From assembly GCF_019900845.1 (NCBI RefSeq), contig NZ_CP074570.1, positions 2,604,001-2,668,000 on the forward strand: a stretch of 64,000 bases of DNA, read 5' to 3'. The stretch comes from Paraneptunicella aestuarii. GTDB taxonomy: Bacteria; Pseudomonadota; Gammaproteobacteria; Enterobacterales; Alteromonadaceae. The number at the start of each line of letters is the position of its first letter. The stretch's first letter is position 1. Under the pieces are notes generated by a model. That model worked only from the letters and a program-made list of their open reading frames with translations. It made no database searches and was not told the origin of the DNA. Positions 41,027 to 50,600 of the stretch are shown here, in pieces. The translations under genes and the position numbers were made by a program.

Positions 41027-42202
41027 TTACACCAATGTGATTTCATCAAGATCAAAATAACCACGATACCCTTTCATATAAATCGCCGCTCTATGACCAA
41101 ATAAAACTACGGCATGGCTTTTGGTTTCCAACTCACCAAATTGATCAAAATTGGACTTAACCTTTACTCCCACCGGATTGTTACGGTTCCACTCGTCAAC
41201 TTTCTGTTGTGCAAACGTCAGTTGATCAATCGGCGTATTGCTATAGCCCGTAGAAGCTGCATTTATAACCTTACTGTTAACAGCATAAGCATTTGTCTTC
41301 ACCAGCGTTTCCTTGGCGTCGTCCTGGGCAGAATCGACCTTGGGTAGCTCTCGCAAAATTGAAAGATAGATTTTTGTCAGTACATCACCACTCCCTATCT
41401 CTACAAACTCCATCTCATCAGAGGCACTTTTAGCATGATTGATGAGATACTGAATACTATCAGACCAGCGTACCCCAGAGGCTAATTGTGCAGACATGTT
41501 TTTAACCACATCTTCGTTATTATAAGGTCTCGCCGTCACATTGGAGATAACCGGAATTTTAAGCTCTGAAAACTCAAATTGTTTTAGGTACTCAGAAAAC
41601 TGTTCTTTTATAGGCTCCATAAATCGAGAATGAAAAGCACCACTGGTATTGAGGGGATAATATGCCATTCCAGCTTCTTGAAAACAGGCCTGTGCCTGAG
41701 CAATTTCTTTCTTTGCTCCAGAAATGACGATCTGAGACGGCGTATTATAATTAGCCAGATCGATATTATGTAAACCGTTCTTCTCCAAAACTGACTCTAT
41801 TTGTTCTTTAGAGCCACGTAAAATGGCAGCCATAGCACCTTCCGGGGCCTGGCTCATTAATTCTCCTCTTTTCTTTACGAGCTTTAGTCCAGTCTCGAAA
41901 TCAAAGCCCCCAGCGGCAAGCAAGGCGTTAAACTCGCCAAGGCTATGCCCGGCAACAAAATCCGGCTCCACACCCGTATCTTGCAACGCTTTGTAATATG
42001 AAAGTGCATTGACAACATAAAGTGCAGGTTGGGTAAATTGTGTTTCATTAATCTTTTTACCCGGATCTTCAAGGCATAACTCTTTAATGGAAAAGCCAAG
42101 GATATTATCTGCTTTCTTTGTTAACTCAGCAAATCGCTCAAACAACCCTTCTCCCATCCCCTTCGACTGAGAACCTTGACCAGGAAACATATATGTTTTC
42201 AT
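41027..42202 (-). CDS. free-standing malonyl-CoA:ACP transacylase (trans-AT, 391 aa)
   Basis: Loads malonyl units onto the ACPs of the AT-less PKS. FabD/PKS-AT fold: N-terminal MFPGQGSQ, nucleophile elbow GHSLGE (Ser near residue 92), Arg in KKRGELM, and GAFHSRFM with the catalytic His and the Phe associated with malonyl preference. Residues about 1-285 cover the acyltransferase. About 100 further residues form a C-terminal extension beyond FabD length, ending in a hydrophobic segment (FGHRAAIYMKGYRGYFDL), of unknown role. ATG at 42202 with AAGGAG (42210-42215) seven bases upstream, a strong start. First gene of the PKS operon as seen here. Confidence 0.95.
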   Translation of the reverse strand: MKTYMFPGQGSQSKGMGEGLFERFAELTKKADNILGFSIKELCLEDPGKKINETQFTQPALYVVNALSYYKALQDTGVEPDFVAGHSLGEFNALLAAGGFDFETGLKLVKKRGELMSQAPEGAMAAILRGSKEQIESVLEKNGLHNIDLANYNTPSQIVISGAKKEIAQAQACFQEAGMAYYPLNTSGAFHSRFMEPIKEQFSEYLKQFEFSELKIPVISNVTARPYNNEDVVKNMSAQLASGVRWSDSIQYLINHAKSASDEMEFVEIGSGDVLTKIYLSILRELPKVDSAQDDAKETLVKTNAYAVNSKVINAASTGYSNTPIDQLTFAQQKVDEWNRNNPVGVKVKSNFDQFGELETKSHAVVLFGHRAAIYMKGYRGYFDLDEITLV

Positions 42203-42302
42203 TAATCATCTCCTTCAAAATACATTTGTGGTGCATTTCAAAATCTATTTATTCAAATATATGAATACGGGGACAGGAACATTGTGAGATATAAAGAAAA
42301 AT

Positions 42303-42370
42303 AATAGCCTTGAAAACACAAGACTCTTTTTCTTACCAAAGCAACCAATCTCTGTGAGTGATAGGCTATT
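42303..42370 (-). terminator. possible terminator after the YdeI-like gene
   Basis: AATAGCCT (42303-42310) and AGGCTATT (42363-42370) are an exact inverted repeat that overlaps the stop codon of the YdeI-like gene. On the minus strand it is followed by ATTTTTCTTT. The 52-nt spacer is long, so this is tentative. Confidence 0.3.
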
Positions 42371-42935
42371 TACCACCAAGGAATGGGATTTTTTTCCCTT
42401 CTTCCGATGATGTAATGAGAACATCCAAACGGCGAAGACGAGTATCTTCTCTTTTGGCACTCATTACCCACCATATAGTGTCTCGTTTGTATGATGGTGC
42501 AAGATCAGAAAAATACTGCCATGCTTTTGGATTCTCCCTGAGCTTTTGTTCATATTCGTCATCAAGCTCTAAATTTCTCTTGTCAGAAGAGTAACCTTCG
42601 GAGTCTGTCCGGCTATTGAATAGCTTCAAGCCTTCCGGCTTCATCTTTCCAAGCTTTATCAATTCCTCGACTTTCTTAACATTGACCGCACTCCAGACAC
42701 TATCCGACTTTCGTGGCGTAAAACGAATTTTATAACTCTGTTCATCAATGCTTTTTCGTAATCCATCAATCCATCCAAAGCAAAGCGCAACATCAACAGA
42801 CTCAGACCATGTTTGGCAAACTTTTCCTGATTCTTTTTTATAAAAACCAACCCAGACTTCACTTGCCTTTCTATGATTTTGCTCTAACCATTCGCTAAAC
42901 TCTTCTGACTCTTTGAAAAAGAGTATATCTAACAC
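42366..42935 (-). CDS. YdeI/OmpD-associated family protein (189 aa)
   Basis: Small soluble protein with the family's features: N-terminal FFKESEEFSEWLEQNH, then EVWVGFYKKESGK and a core CFGWIDGLRKSID followed by RFTPRKSDSVWSAVN. The C-terminal half contains PKAWQYFSDLAPSYKR. The family is widespread and poorly understood; some members are linked to tolerance of antimicrobial peptides. Start is GTG at 42935 with a perfect GGAGG (42943-42947) seven bases upstream. It sits alone between the AT-rich gap and the transacylase gene, 163 bp before the latter, and may not belong to either biosynthetic operon. A protective role is speculation. Confidence 0.8.
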   Translation of the reverse strand: MLDILFFKESEEFSEWLEQNHRKASEVWVGFYKKESGKVCQTWSESVDVALCFGWIDGLRKSIDEQSYKIRFTPRKSDSVWSAVNVKKVEELIKLGKMKPEGLKLFNSRTDSEGYSSDKRNLELDDEYEQKLRENPKAWQYFSDLAPSYKRDTIWWVMSAKREDTRLRRLDVLITSSEEGKKIPFLGGK

Positions 42936-44228
42936 CCTAAAGCCTCCAATTAGATTAAATTATTTCTACCGTTCAATATAGCTGCTTTATAGGATACAAA
43001 TAATTCACCTTAGAAAGAAGTCTATTCCGTATTCATTACGTGAAATGGAGTCTTATTGTTGAAGAAATAAGCTAAACTGTTTTTACATCAAAGATTTATT
43101 TTAAATGTCGCATGCACTGCCGAATCATACTTTAATTGACTCCAACTGATATTTGAGAGTTTAAGTATAACCGTATGAATATTATCCATTACTTTAGAGT
43201 GTCTCAGGATATGGGGATTACTGGTTTGATTCATTCAGACATGCTACCGCCCTTGAGTCCACCCAATATAATCAACAACTACAACTAGTGATAAGGGGTA
43301 TCAAAAAATCCATAAGAAAATGATTAATCATTAAACATTTTCAAATCATTACTTATTGATACTTTTCTTCCTTTTTTGACTTCGCATATATCTCTCTATT
43401 ACATACAAAGCCTTCAAATCTATTTTTATTTACAGCAATACATACAACATAAAGAGCTTCAGCTCTTAAGGATTTTGAATTTAGAGATGAACTTAAAATA
43501 TCCTTATCACTAATTTGCTTTTAAAAAAGCCAGCTGTATTAACAACACTATATTTTGGCAATTAAAAAATAAGCAGCATTAAAAAACACCACTTCAGAAC
43601 CAGCCAAACCTCACCAACCAAAGCTGAGAAGGCATCAAAGCCGATTATTTACTTACCTTTACTTTAAGAGCGAATATCTGAAAAAAGCCAAATAATCATT
43701 CACTTTTTTTCGATATAAGAAAAAATCGCGCTTATGTTAACCAAAAAAAAATTAACCATCAAGGGCAATAAAGTATCAAATAATGACTAAATTAAAATCA
43801 AACACAATTATTTGATTCCAATCAATAAAGAAACTTAACATTATTTTAACACTTGATGATTTCTTGGGCGATGTAACCAGTAGAGGAATGAGGCGAGAAT
43901 TATTGCAATCCTATGATTATTACTCATGCATAGAAGTCAAAATATAATTATTAAATTCACCTGAATATAAATGGAAAACTATTAAATACGTCATTGACTG
44001 AAACAAAGGGATATTTTAGCTACCGGATTTAACAGGTTAATTTTGAGGGCTTTGGCTCTTTCTCTCAAAGCGTTGGCGAATGTGCTGCGGTAGAACACCA
44101 ATGGAAACATTAACTGATGGAAAACGGGTTTGGGCTGAAAAGAATTTAGCTCAAATCTAATCTGACAACGGCACCAGAAAAACTGGGTAACTGTCAGATC
44201 AAGTCTGAGCTAGTACAATTAAAACAAG
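42936..44228. other. AT-rich gene-free gap between the NRPS and PKS clusters
   Basis: About 1.3 kb with no convincing coding region on either strand. Short frames exist (for example a 37-codon one at 43175-43288, plus strand), but none has a good Shine-Dalgarno or recognisable content. Base composition is clearly more AT-rich than the flanking genes. The right-hand 170 bp contain an IS481-type remnant. Promoters for the YdeI-like gene are expected near 42950-43100, but no clear -35/-10 pair was found. Confidence 0.6.
44062..44217 (+). mobile_element. remnant of an IS481-family insertion sequence (transposase C-terminus and right end)
   Basis: Plus-strand frame ending at the TAA at 44158-44160 reads RTPMETLTDGKRVWAEKN before LAQI and the stop, matching the usual C-terminal pattern of IS481-family integrase-like transposases (GRTPMxTxxDGKRxxxEK). 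Beyond the stop, an inverted pair TCTGACA (44161-44167) / TGTCAGA (44192-44198) and a terminal stretch ending in TAGTACA (44217) resemble the right end of such elements. The frame is broken upstream, and no left end or full transposase is present. The remnant ends 11 bp before the exporter stop codon. Recognition is from memory of the family, not from a search. Confidence 0.55.
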
Positions 44229-45899
44229 TTAAACCTGCTCTATTTCAGCGACAGCCGACTCCATCACCTCAACATGATTATTCACAATCACACTTTCAAT
44301 TTGCCCGTACTCCAGTTTTACAATTTTGTCTGCAACATTGAAGTAGCGGTCATCATGGCTGATAACCAGTACGGTTTTACCTTTATTTTTCAATTCAGGA
44401 ATGATCTGGCTGTAAAACGTATCTCTGAACACAGGATCTTGTTCTGCCGCCCATTCATCGAAAAAGAAAATGTCGTTGTTACTGATATAGGCCTGCATCA
44501 GCGCCAGGCGTTTACGTTGCCCAGTAGACAAATTGGCGTTTTGAATCACGCCATTTTCCACTTCAATGAAATTGCCCAGTTGCAGTAATTTAATCGCTTC
44601 TTCAATATCCTGCTCAGATGCTCTTTTCCCTTCAGCATTCAATACATCGTTGAACAAGAAATAATCGCAGAATACACCACCAAATAAATTACGATAAGCA
44701 AGTACGTCGTAGTCAATGGCTTTGCCATCCAGTTTCACTTGCCCAGATTCCGGCTTAAGCAAACCAGTCAGTAGTAATAGAAGCGTGGTTTTCCCGCTGC
44801 CATTCCCGCCAGTAAAAAACACTACATCACCTTTATTGATCTCCAGGTTGTAAGCCCCTAATTTAACTCTTTCCTCTTCATCACCTGGGTAACGATATTC
44901 CACGTCACATAACGCAAGTTGCTGCCAATTCGGAGATGTTTGTTCCTGTTCGTCAGTTTTATCTCTGGCTTTTAAACTCTCATTTAAGTTCAAGCCAATT
45001 TTTTCCAGATGTGACAAGCTGCTCAAACCAGAGTTAATTGCCGCGCCAATGTGCGCCAGGAAGTTGGTGGGTTTGATAATAAACATGGAACCGAGAACAA
45101 AGGATGCAATGACCCCTGACGGCAACTGAAGAACCGCATTGCCGACGTACACCAGGGAGAATACCGCAACAAGTAAAAACGCAGCCGAAACGGATTCAAA
45201 TACGCCCCAAATACTGCCGTATTTGACCGTTAGTTCTTTCACCGACAACAAACTGGGTTCAAGATTTTCATCAATAAAATGACTTTTTCTTTTTGGGTGA
45301 AGATGTAGCTCCTTTTTGCCTTCACTGATCGCACGGAAATAAGCAAACAACTTATCTTCCTCTTCCCTTAGCAAATTGGTTAATGACAAAGATGAGCGTT
45401 GCACAAGAACCCCCACTACCACCAATACCGCAATAGCAATCCCTAATACACCAAACAGCGCTGGAGACAGGCTGATAAGGTACGCTGACAGCAACACCAA
45501 CAGCAGTACGTTATAAATGGCATCCGGTAATAAAAAGATCATGGGAATGATCCGTTGTACGTCTTCTATCAATGCGGCAGACACCGTATGCTGCTTGTTC
45601 AGCATATTCTCGTAGTTAATATTTAAAAAGCTGTGCGTGATATCTCTACGAATATTATGAACCAGCTCTCCACCCACCCATGCCAGTATCATTTTTGTCG
45701 CAATACTCATGATAATTAACGCAACCGCCAAACCAGCACCTTTTGCCAGGATCATGGCTGCGTCATCAGCAGTCCACTGCGTAGCGGAAGTATTGATATG
45801 ATCAATCATACCCGTTGTTAACAAAGCCCCCCCAGCAGATAAAAGGGTAATAAAGGTAAAAATTGCCCAATGTTTTTTAGCATACTCAATTATGTACAT
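44229..45899 (-). CDS. cyclic-peptide-type ABC exporter, fused membrane and ATPase domains (556 aa)
   Basis: Likely exports the peptide made by the adjacent NRPS. Residues about 1-310 form a membrane domain with about six hydrophobic helices (for example FTFITLLSAGGALLTTG, AALIIMSIATKMILAWVG). The ATPase domain follows, with Walker A GGNGSGKTT, signature LSTGQRKRLALMQ, Walker B IFFFDEW and the switch His in VISHDDR. The DEW-AAEQDP Walker B and single-chain layout fit the PvdE/SyrD-like cyclic peptide transporter family. The ATG at 45899 is chosen: it overlaps the NRPS stop by 14 bp with GGGAAGAG just upstream, implying translational coupling. An in-frame start at 45938 would add 13 residues without better support. 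Confidence 0.92.
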   Translation of the reverse strand: MYIIEYAKKHWAIFTFITLLSAGGALLTTGMIDHINTSATQWTADDAAMILAKGAGLAVALIIMSIATKMILAWVGGELVHNIRRDITHSFLNINYENMLNKQHTVSAALIEDVQRIIPMIFLLPDAIYNVLLLVLLSAYLISLSPALFGVLGIAIAVLVVVGVLVQRSSLSLTNLLREEEDKLFAYFRAISEGKKELHLHPKRKSHFIDENLEPSLLSVKELTVKYGSIWGVFESVSAAFLLVAVFSLVYVGNAVLQLPSGVIASFVLGSMFIIKPTNFLAHIGAAINSGLSSLSHLEKIGLNLNESLKARDKTDEQEQTSPNWQQLALCDVEYRYPGDEEERVKLGAYNLEINKGDVVFFTGGNGSGKTTLLLLLTGLLKPESGQVKLDGKAIDYDVLAYRNLFGGVFCDYFLFNDVLNAEGKRASEQDIEEAIKLLQLGNFIEVENGVIQNANLSTGQRKRLALMQAYISNNDIFFFDEWAAEQDPVFRDTFYSQIIPELKNKGKTVLVISHDDRYFNVADKIVKLEYGQIESVIVNNHVEVMESAVAEIEQV

Positions 45900-47600
45900 G
45901 TGTATTCTCTTCCCACCATTTGTAAAGTTGTGTTGCATAAGGTGTTTTTAAAATGGAGAAGTGATCTCCCGGCCCATAATAAACCTCAATATTCGGAGCC
46001 ATTTGTCGCCATTCGTATTCCATTTTCTCTTTCTGCAATGCGTTATCAGACTCATTCAACTTACGCTCATCCAGCAGCATCAAGTTAATTCTCCCCAGAT
46101 AACTTTCTGATGGCTGATATATCGTTGTGCGTGAGATAGCAAACGCAGTTAACGGGCCTTTTAACAAGTCATATCCCGTGTTTGATGACATCAGCCCTTT
46201 TGCAACCATTTGACCATGCAATTGCTGTAAAAACTGCTCATAAGAAGATTTCTCAATGACTTCTGGAGAAATATCCAAATTGACATCCATGCTTCCCTCA
46301 ATGCTTTCAGTAAACTCCGCAAACACCTTGCTCTGATGGCAATCGCTATCCAGTGTAGTTTGAGGCGATTCACTATCAATCAGGGTTAAGGAAGCGATTT
46401 CCTTGCCCTGTTTAGATAGCATCTGAGCCATTTCAAAGGCAATTAATCCTCCATGAGAATGACCAATCAAATGAACAGGAAATACCATCTCGGTTTGTTC
46501 AAGTAACGCACAGAAATAGCGTGCGCTAGCAACGATCGAAGTATGAGGCATGTCCTGATTTAAGATCCCTCTTGGCTGCAAACCATAAACCGAGTACCGC
46601 TTATCAAACAATGCCGCCAGTTGGATAAAGGAAGTTATGCTGTCTCCAGCCCCCGGAATAAAGATCACATTGTCTGCGCCTTTATTTCCTATAGACAAAG
46701 GCTGCAAGGCACTGTTATCGAGCTCGGTCTCAGCATATTTGGTATGCCGTGTTGCAACCATATTTGCCAATGTATTAGCAAGTTCCTGTTGTTGCGCCTC
46801 TTCCTCAACCATGGAAATATGATTTCCAGGCATTGAAACAACTTCAATCAACCCAGGGTCTGCCCCCTGTTCCAGCAAGTATTCTGACAACATCTGAATG
46901 TGATTATTCTGGATATATTGCTCGTCCGTTTTCTCAGTGGCATTCAATGCGTATATAGTAAAATCAGGCACAACCGGGATATATCTGGCGAATAACTCAC
47001 TGGCCTGAAAGATATGTTTCCCTGTTTTACCAAAGAAGGTAATCGCTTCATCACTTTCCCCTTCCTGACGCAAAATATCAGCAAAGCGTTCACACAATTC
47101 CAGATAAGAGTATTGTCTACCCAATTCCTCCAAGCGTTTGATAGTATCTGGGCTAACTGAAAATTGCTCGACACAATAAGCCAGCAACTCTTCAAGCCCA
47201 TATAATTGTCGCTCATCGTGGTTATGTAACGGCTGTGTATGCACATCAATCAAAGCAACAAACTCAATCGGTTTATCCAAACCTCTTAAATGTTGAGCAA
47301 TGGCATAAGCCAATATTCCCCCGGAAGAATATCCCACCAAACGATAAGGCCCTTCCGGTTGAATATGACTAATATCCTCAGCCATGAGCGCTGCCAATCT
47401 CTCTAGTGATTTTGGCAAATCGTTCTGACCATCTATGTGGTTATCTATATGACTACCTGTATGCCAAGGCAGCGCATACACGTTAAAATCATCCGGTAAT
47501 TTGTCACTCAATGACTTCACATAGGTAATGTCACCTAATCCAGAAGGAACAAAGAAGACGTTCTCATCAGACTCGTTTTCCTGAAAGGCAACGGCATGAT
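45886..47600 (-). other. tandem thioesterase domains of the NRPS
   Basis: TE1 has GYSSGG (near 47330) and a late His in GNHISM. TE2 has GHSHGG (near 46465) and GDHFSI. Both look catalytically complete. Tandem TEs are known from arthrofactin- and massetolide-type synthetases, where one or both release or cyclise the lipopeptide. Confidence 0.88.
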
Positions 47601-50600
47601 ACACCCGATTGCTGGACGCCAGTTCTCTGGCTAATTCAGCCACGGTTGGGTTCGCCAGAACATCATGTATTTCGATATCCAGGCCATGCTGCTCACACAC
47701 ACTCATCAGTTTCATCACTGACAAGGAATGCCCACCAATATCAAAGAAGTTGTCATGGCGCCCTACTTTTTCCACGTCCAGAACCTGCGCCCAAATTCGA
47801 GCCAATAGTTTCTCGACTTTGCCCTGTGGCGCTTCATACTCCTCTTTAGCTAATGCACTGCCATCAAGCGCAGGCAAGGCTTTTCTATTCAGTTTGCCAT
47901 TAGCGGTAAGCGGCAGGTTATCCATGATGACAAAGGCCGACGGAACCATATAATCAGGCAGTCGTTGATCGGCATAATCAGCCAATTGTTTGATTAACGT
48001 CTTCTTCAATTCCTCCTGTTCCAGAATGTGCGAATTCTCAGGCACCACATAAGCAACCAGACGCTTATGATCACCAATTCCTTGCGCTACTACTACCGAC
48101 GCTCGTACTTGCTCCAGAGCATCCAGCAAGGCTTCAATCTCACCGGGTTCAATGCGGAAACCGCGAACTTTCACCTGAACATCATTTCTACCCAGATACG
48201 CAATATTGCCATCTGGCAAATAGCGCCCTAAATCCCCGGTTTTGTAGATTCGAGCAGGACGTCCACGACCATCGCATGGCTTAAAAGGATTAAGCAGGAA
48301 GCGTTCACTCGTCGATTCAGGATCGTTAAGGTAACCTCGCGCAACCCCGTCACCCGCAATGTAAATCTCACCCACTGCGCCTTTCGGTACAGGCTGCATG
48401 TGCTTATCCAGCAAATAAATTTGGGTGTTTGCGATAGGGCGACCAATGCTCTGCACAAAATCATCAATGCGCTCGACCGAATAACAGGTTGAGTATGTCG
48501 TGCTTTCCGACGGAGCATAAAGGTTACAGAGCCTTTGCACCTGAGTTTGTTGGAAAAGCGATTCCGCCAAAGTTCGCGACAACGGTTCCCCAGCCAGGTT
48601 AATCACACCCGTAGAACCTTTCACATGATCCCGCTCCAACATTCCCTTCATTACAGATGGAACCGTATTCACCAAGGTGGTTCCCAAGGCGCCTTCTTCC
48701 AACGCATTGTGCACCAGATTCAACGTGCCGCCCTGAGCCAAGGTAGCAAAACATTCAAACACAGATAAATCAAAACTCAGTGACGTAGCGAATAAGGTCA
48801 TGCCCAGTTCCTGAGCTTGATAAGCAGTTTTTGACCATGAGATCAGGTTTACAGCATTACCATGCTCAATCATCACAGCTTTAGGTTTGCCCGTTGAGCC
48901 TGACGTGAAAATCACATAAGCCAGATGCTCCGGGGTTAACCCTTCTGGTTTCGGGTTGGTAACAGGTAGAGCTTGATCGCCTGGCTTATCATTTTGACTC
49001 TGCCAATTCTGATCCAGTCGGATCATATTCTGACGATTCGCGGCCTCGCCCATAGCTGCAATCCCTTTTTCATCGGTAAGCAGTAACATAGGGTTAATAT
49101 CATTCAGCATATCGACCAGACGCTCACTGACATGATCAGGCTCAAATGGCACATAAGCCCCGCCCGCCTTTAACACCGCCAGTATTGCCACCACCATATA
49201 AGCTTGACGATCAACACAAATACCCACCAGAGAATCGGGTTTCACTCCTTTTGAAATCAACAAATGCGCCAATTGGTTAGCCTGCTCATTCAGTTCCCGG
49301 TAGGTCATTTGAACATTGTGATCATCAACGAATTTAGGGTGCTCCAGCACCAACGCCATCGCATCAGGGGTTTGTTCTACCTGACGTTCAAACAGTTCAT
49401 GTAAACAAATATCGAGCGGATAGCTGGCATCAGTTTGATTGTAGTCGTACAACAACTGCTGACGCTCGTCGTCAGGCAACACATCCAACTCATACGACGG
49501 CGTTTCTGGCGCGTCTTGCAACACCTCAACCAAGTGTTGTAAAGCTCGGGTCATCATGCGCGTAACTTGCTCTGGATCAACAGGCGCAACGCCTTGCGTA
49601 GTTAAACCCAGCGAATCACCGTTATCCTCTACCGACATAAATAAAGGATAATTGGTGCGCTCTTCAGCGCCGATCACTTCCAGTTCATCGAACAATGAAA
49701 GCGGACTTTCCGGATTGCTGTTTTCGCTGTTATTTTCTGTGCTGTTTTCGCTGTGATTTTCTGTGCTGTTTTCGATGATCTGATCATCCACCTCAATACG
49801 GATATTGTGGCGATAATTGAACAGCGCACTAAACAATGGCTCTGAATTATTCAAACCACTGCATCTCAGGGCATCGGTCAATCGCGTATGCTCATGCACC
49901 ATCAATTCACTTAACTGCTGATGAGCCTGCTTAATCGCAGCTTTCACACTCAGAGCGTTAACATCCTGCCTAAACGGCAGGTTGTTAATAAACACGCCCA
50001 TCGAATCAGACACGCCTTCACCCGATTGCATTCTTCCCAGCAACACAGTACCAAAGACTGCCTTATCAACATTGCTACTACGCGCCACCACATGCCCAAA
50101 AGCAAAATGACACAAGCTCGCCAGGCTCACGCCCAGAGCTTTAGCGCATGTTCTCAATTCGTTGTTGAGTGAAGATGGCAGCACAACATCGTGAATAACC
50201 ACATCACGACCATCCTGTTTAATATCACTGGCACCGAAAGGCAATGACGCTTCGTCAACATCTGCCAGCATTCGAGTGAAGAACTCACGATCAGACTGGA
50301 TATCACTCCCCAATCGAACCTGAGCAATCAGGTTTCGGTAAGGCTGTACTTCCGGCAACTCCGCCTCTTGCCCCAGCAATATCTGTAATAATTCCTGAGA
50401 ACGTCGTTCCAGCGTTGAATGGTCACCAATCAAATGATGCATTTGCTGGAGCACCAACCAACGATCCGTATTAGGCTCTGGCGCAATAACGTATTGCAAC
50501 AGAGACGCCTCGTTAATATTCATCTTGGCGAATTGCGCTTGCATATTATTTAGATAGTCAGCAGCGGTTGCTCCAGAAACGGCCTCGACTCCCAGCTCTC

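Noticed and set aside
42358..42594. Plus-strand frame opposite the YdeI-like gene
   Set aside because: Antisense to a clearly conserved coding sequence with a perfect ribosome binding site; treated as a shadow.
42950..43100. Sigma-70 promoter upstream of the YdeI-like gene
   Set aside because: TATATT and TATAAA boxes exist, but none has a -35-like hexamer at proper spacing.
43175..43288. 37-codon plus-strand frame in the AT-rich gap
   Set aside because: No well-placed Shine-Dalgarno, no recognisable content, and surroundings look like non-coding debris.
42936..44228. A free-standing donor ACP or decarboxylating KS for beta-branching
   Set aside because: No frame in this or the other gaps contains a DSL-type phosphopantetheine site or KS motifs.
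45900..45938. Upstream start of the ABC exporter at 45938
   Set aside because: The extra residues (MQHNFTNGGKRIH) lie inside the NRPS end and have no family-like character; the ATG at 45899 has a good ribosome binding site.
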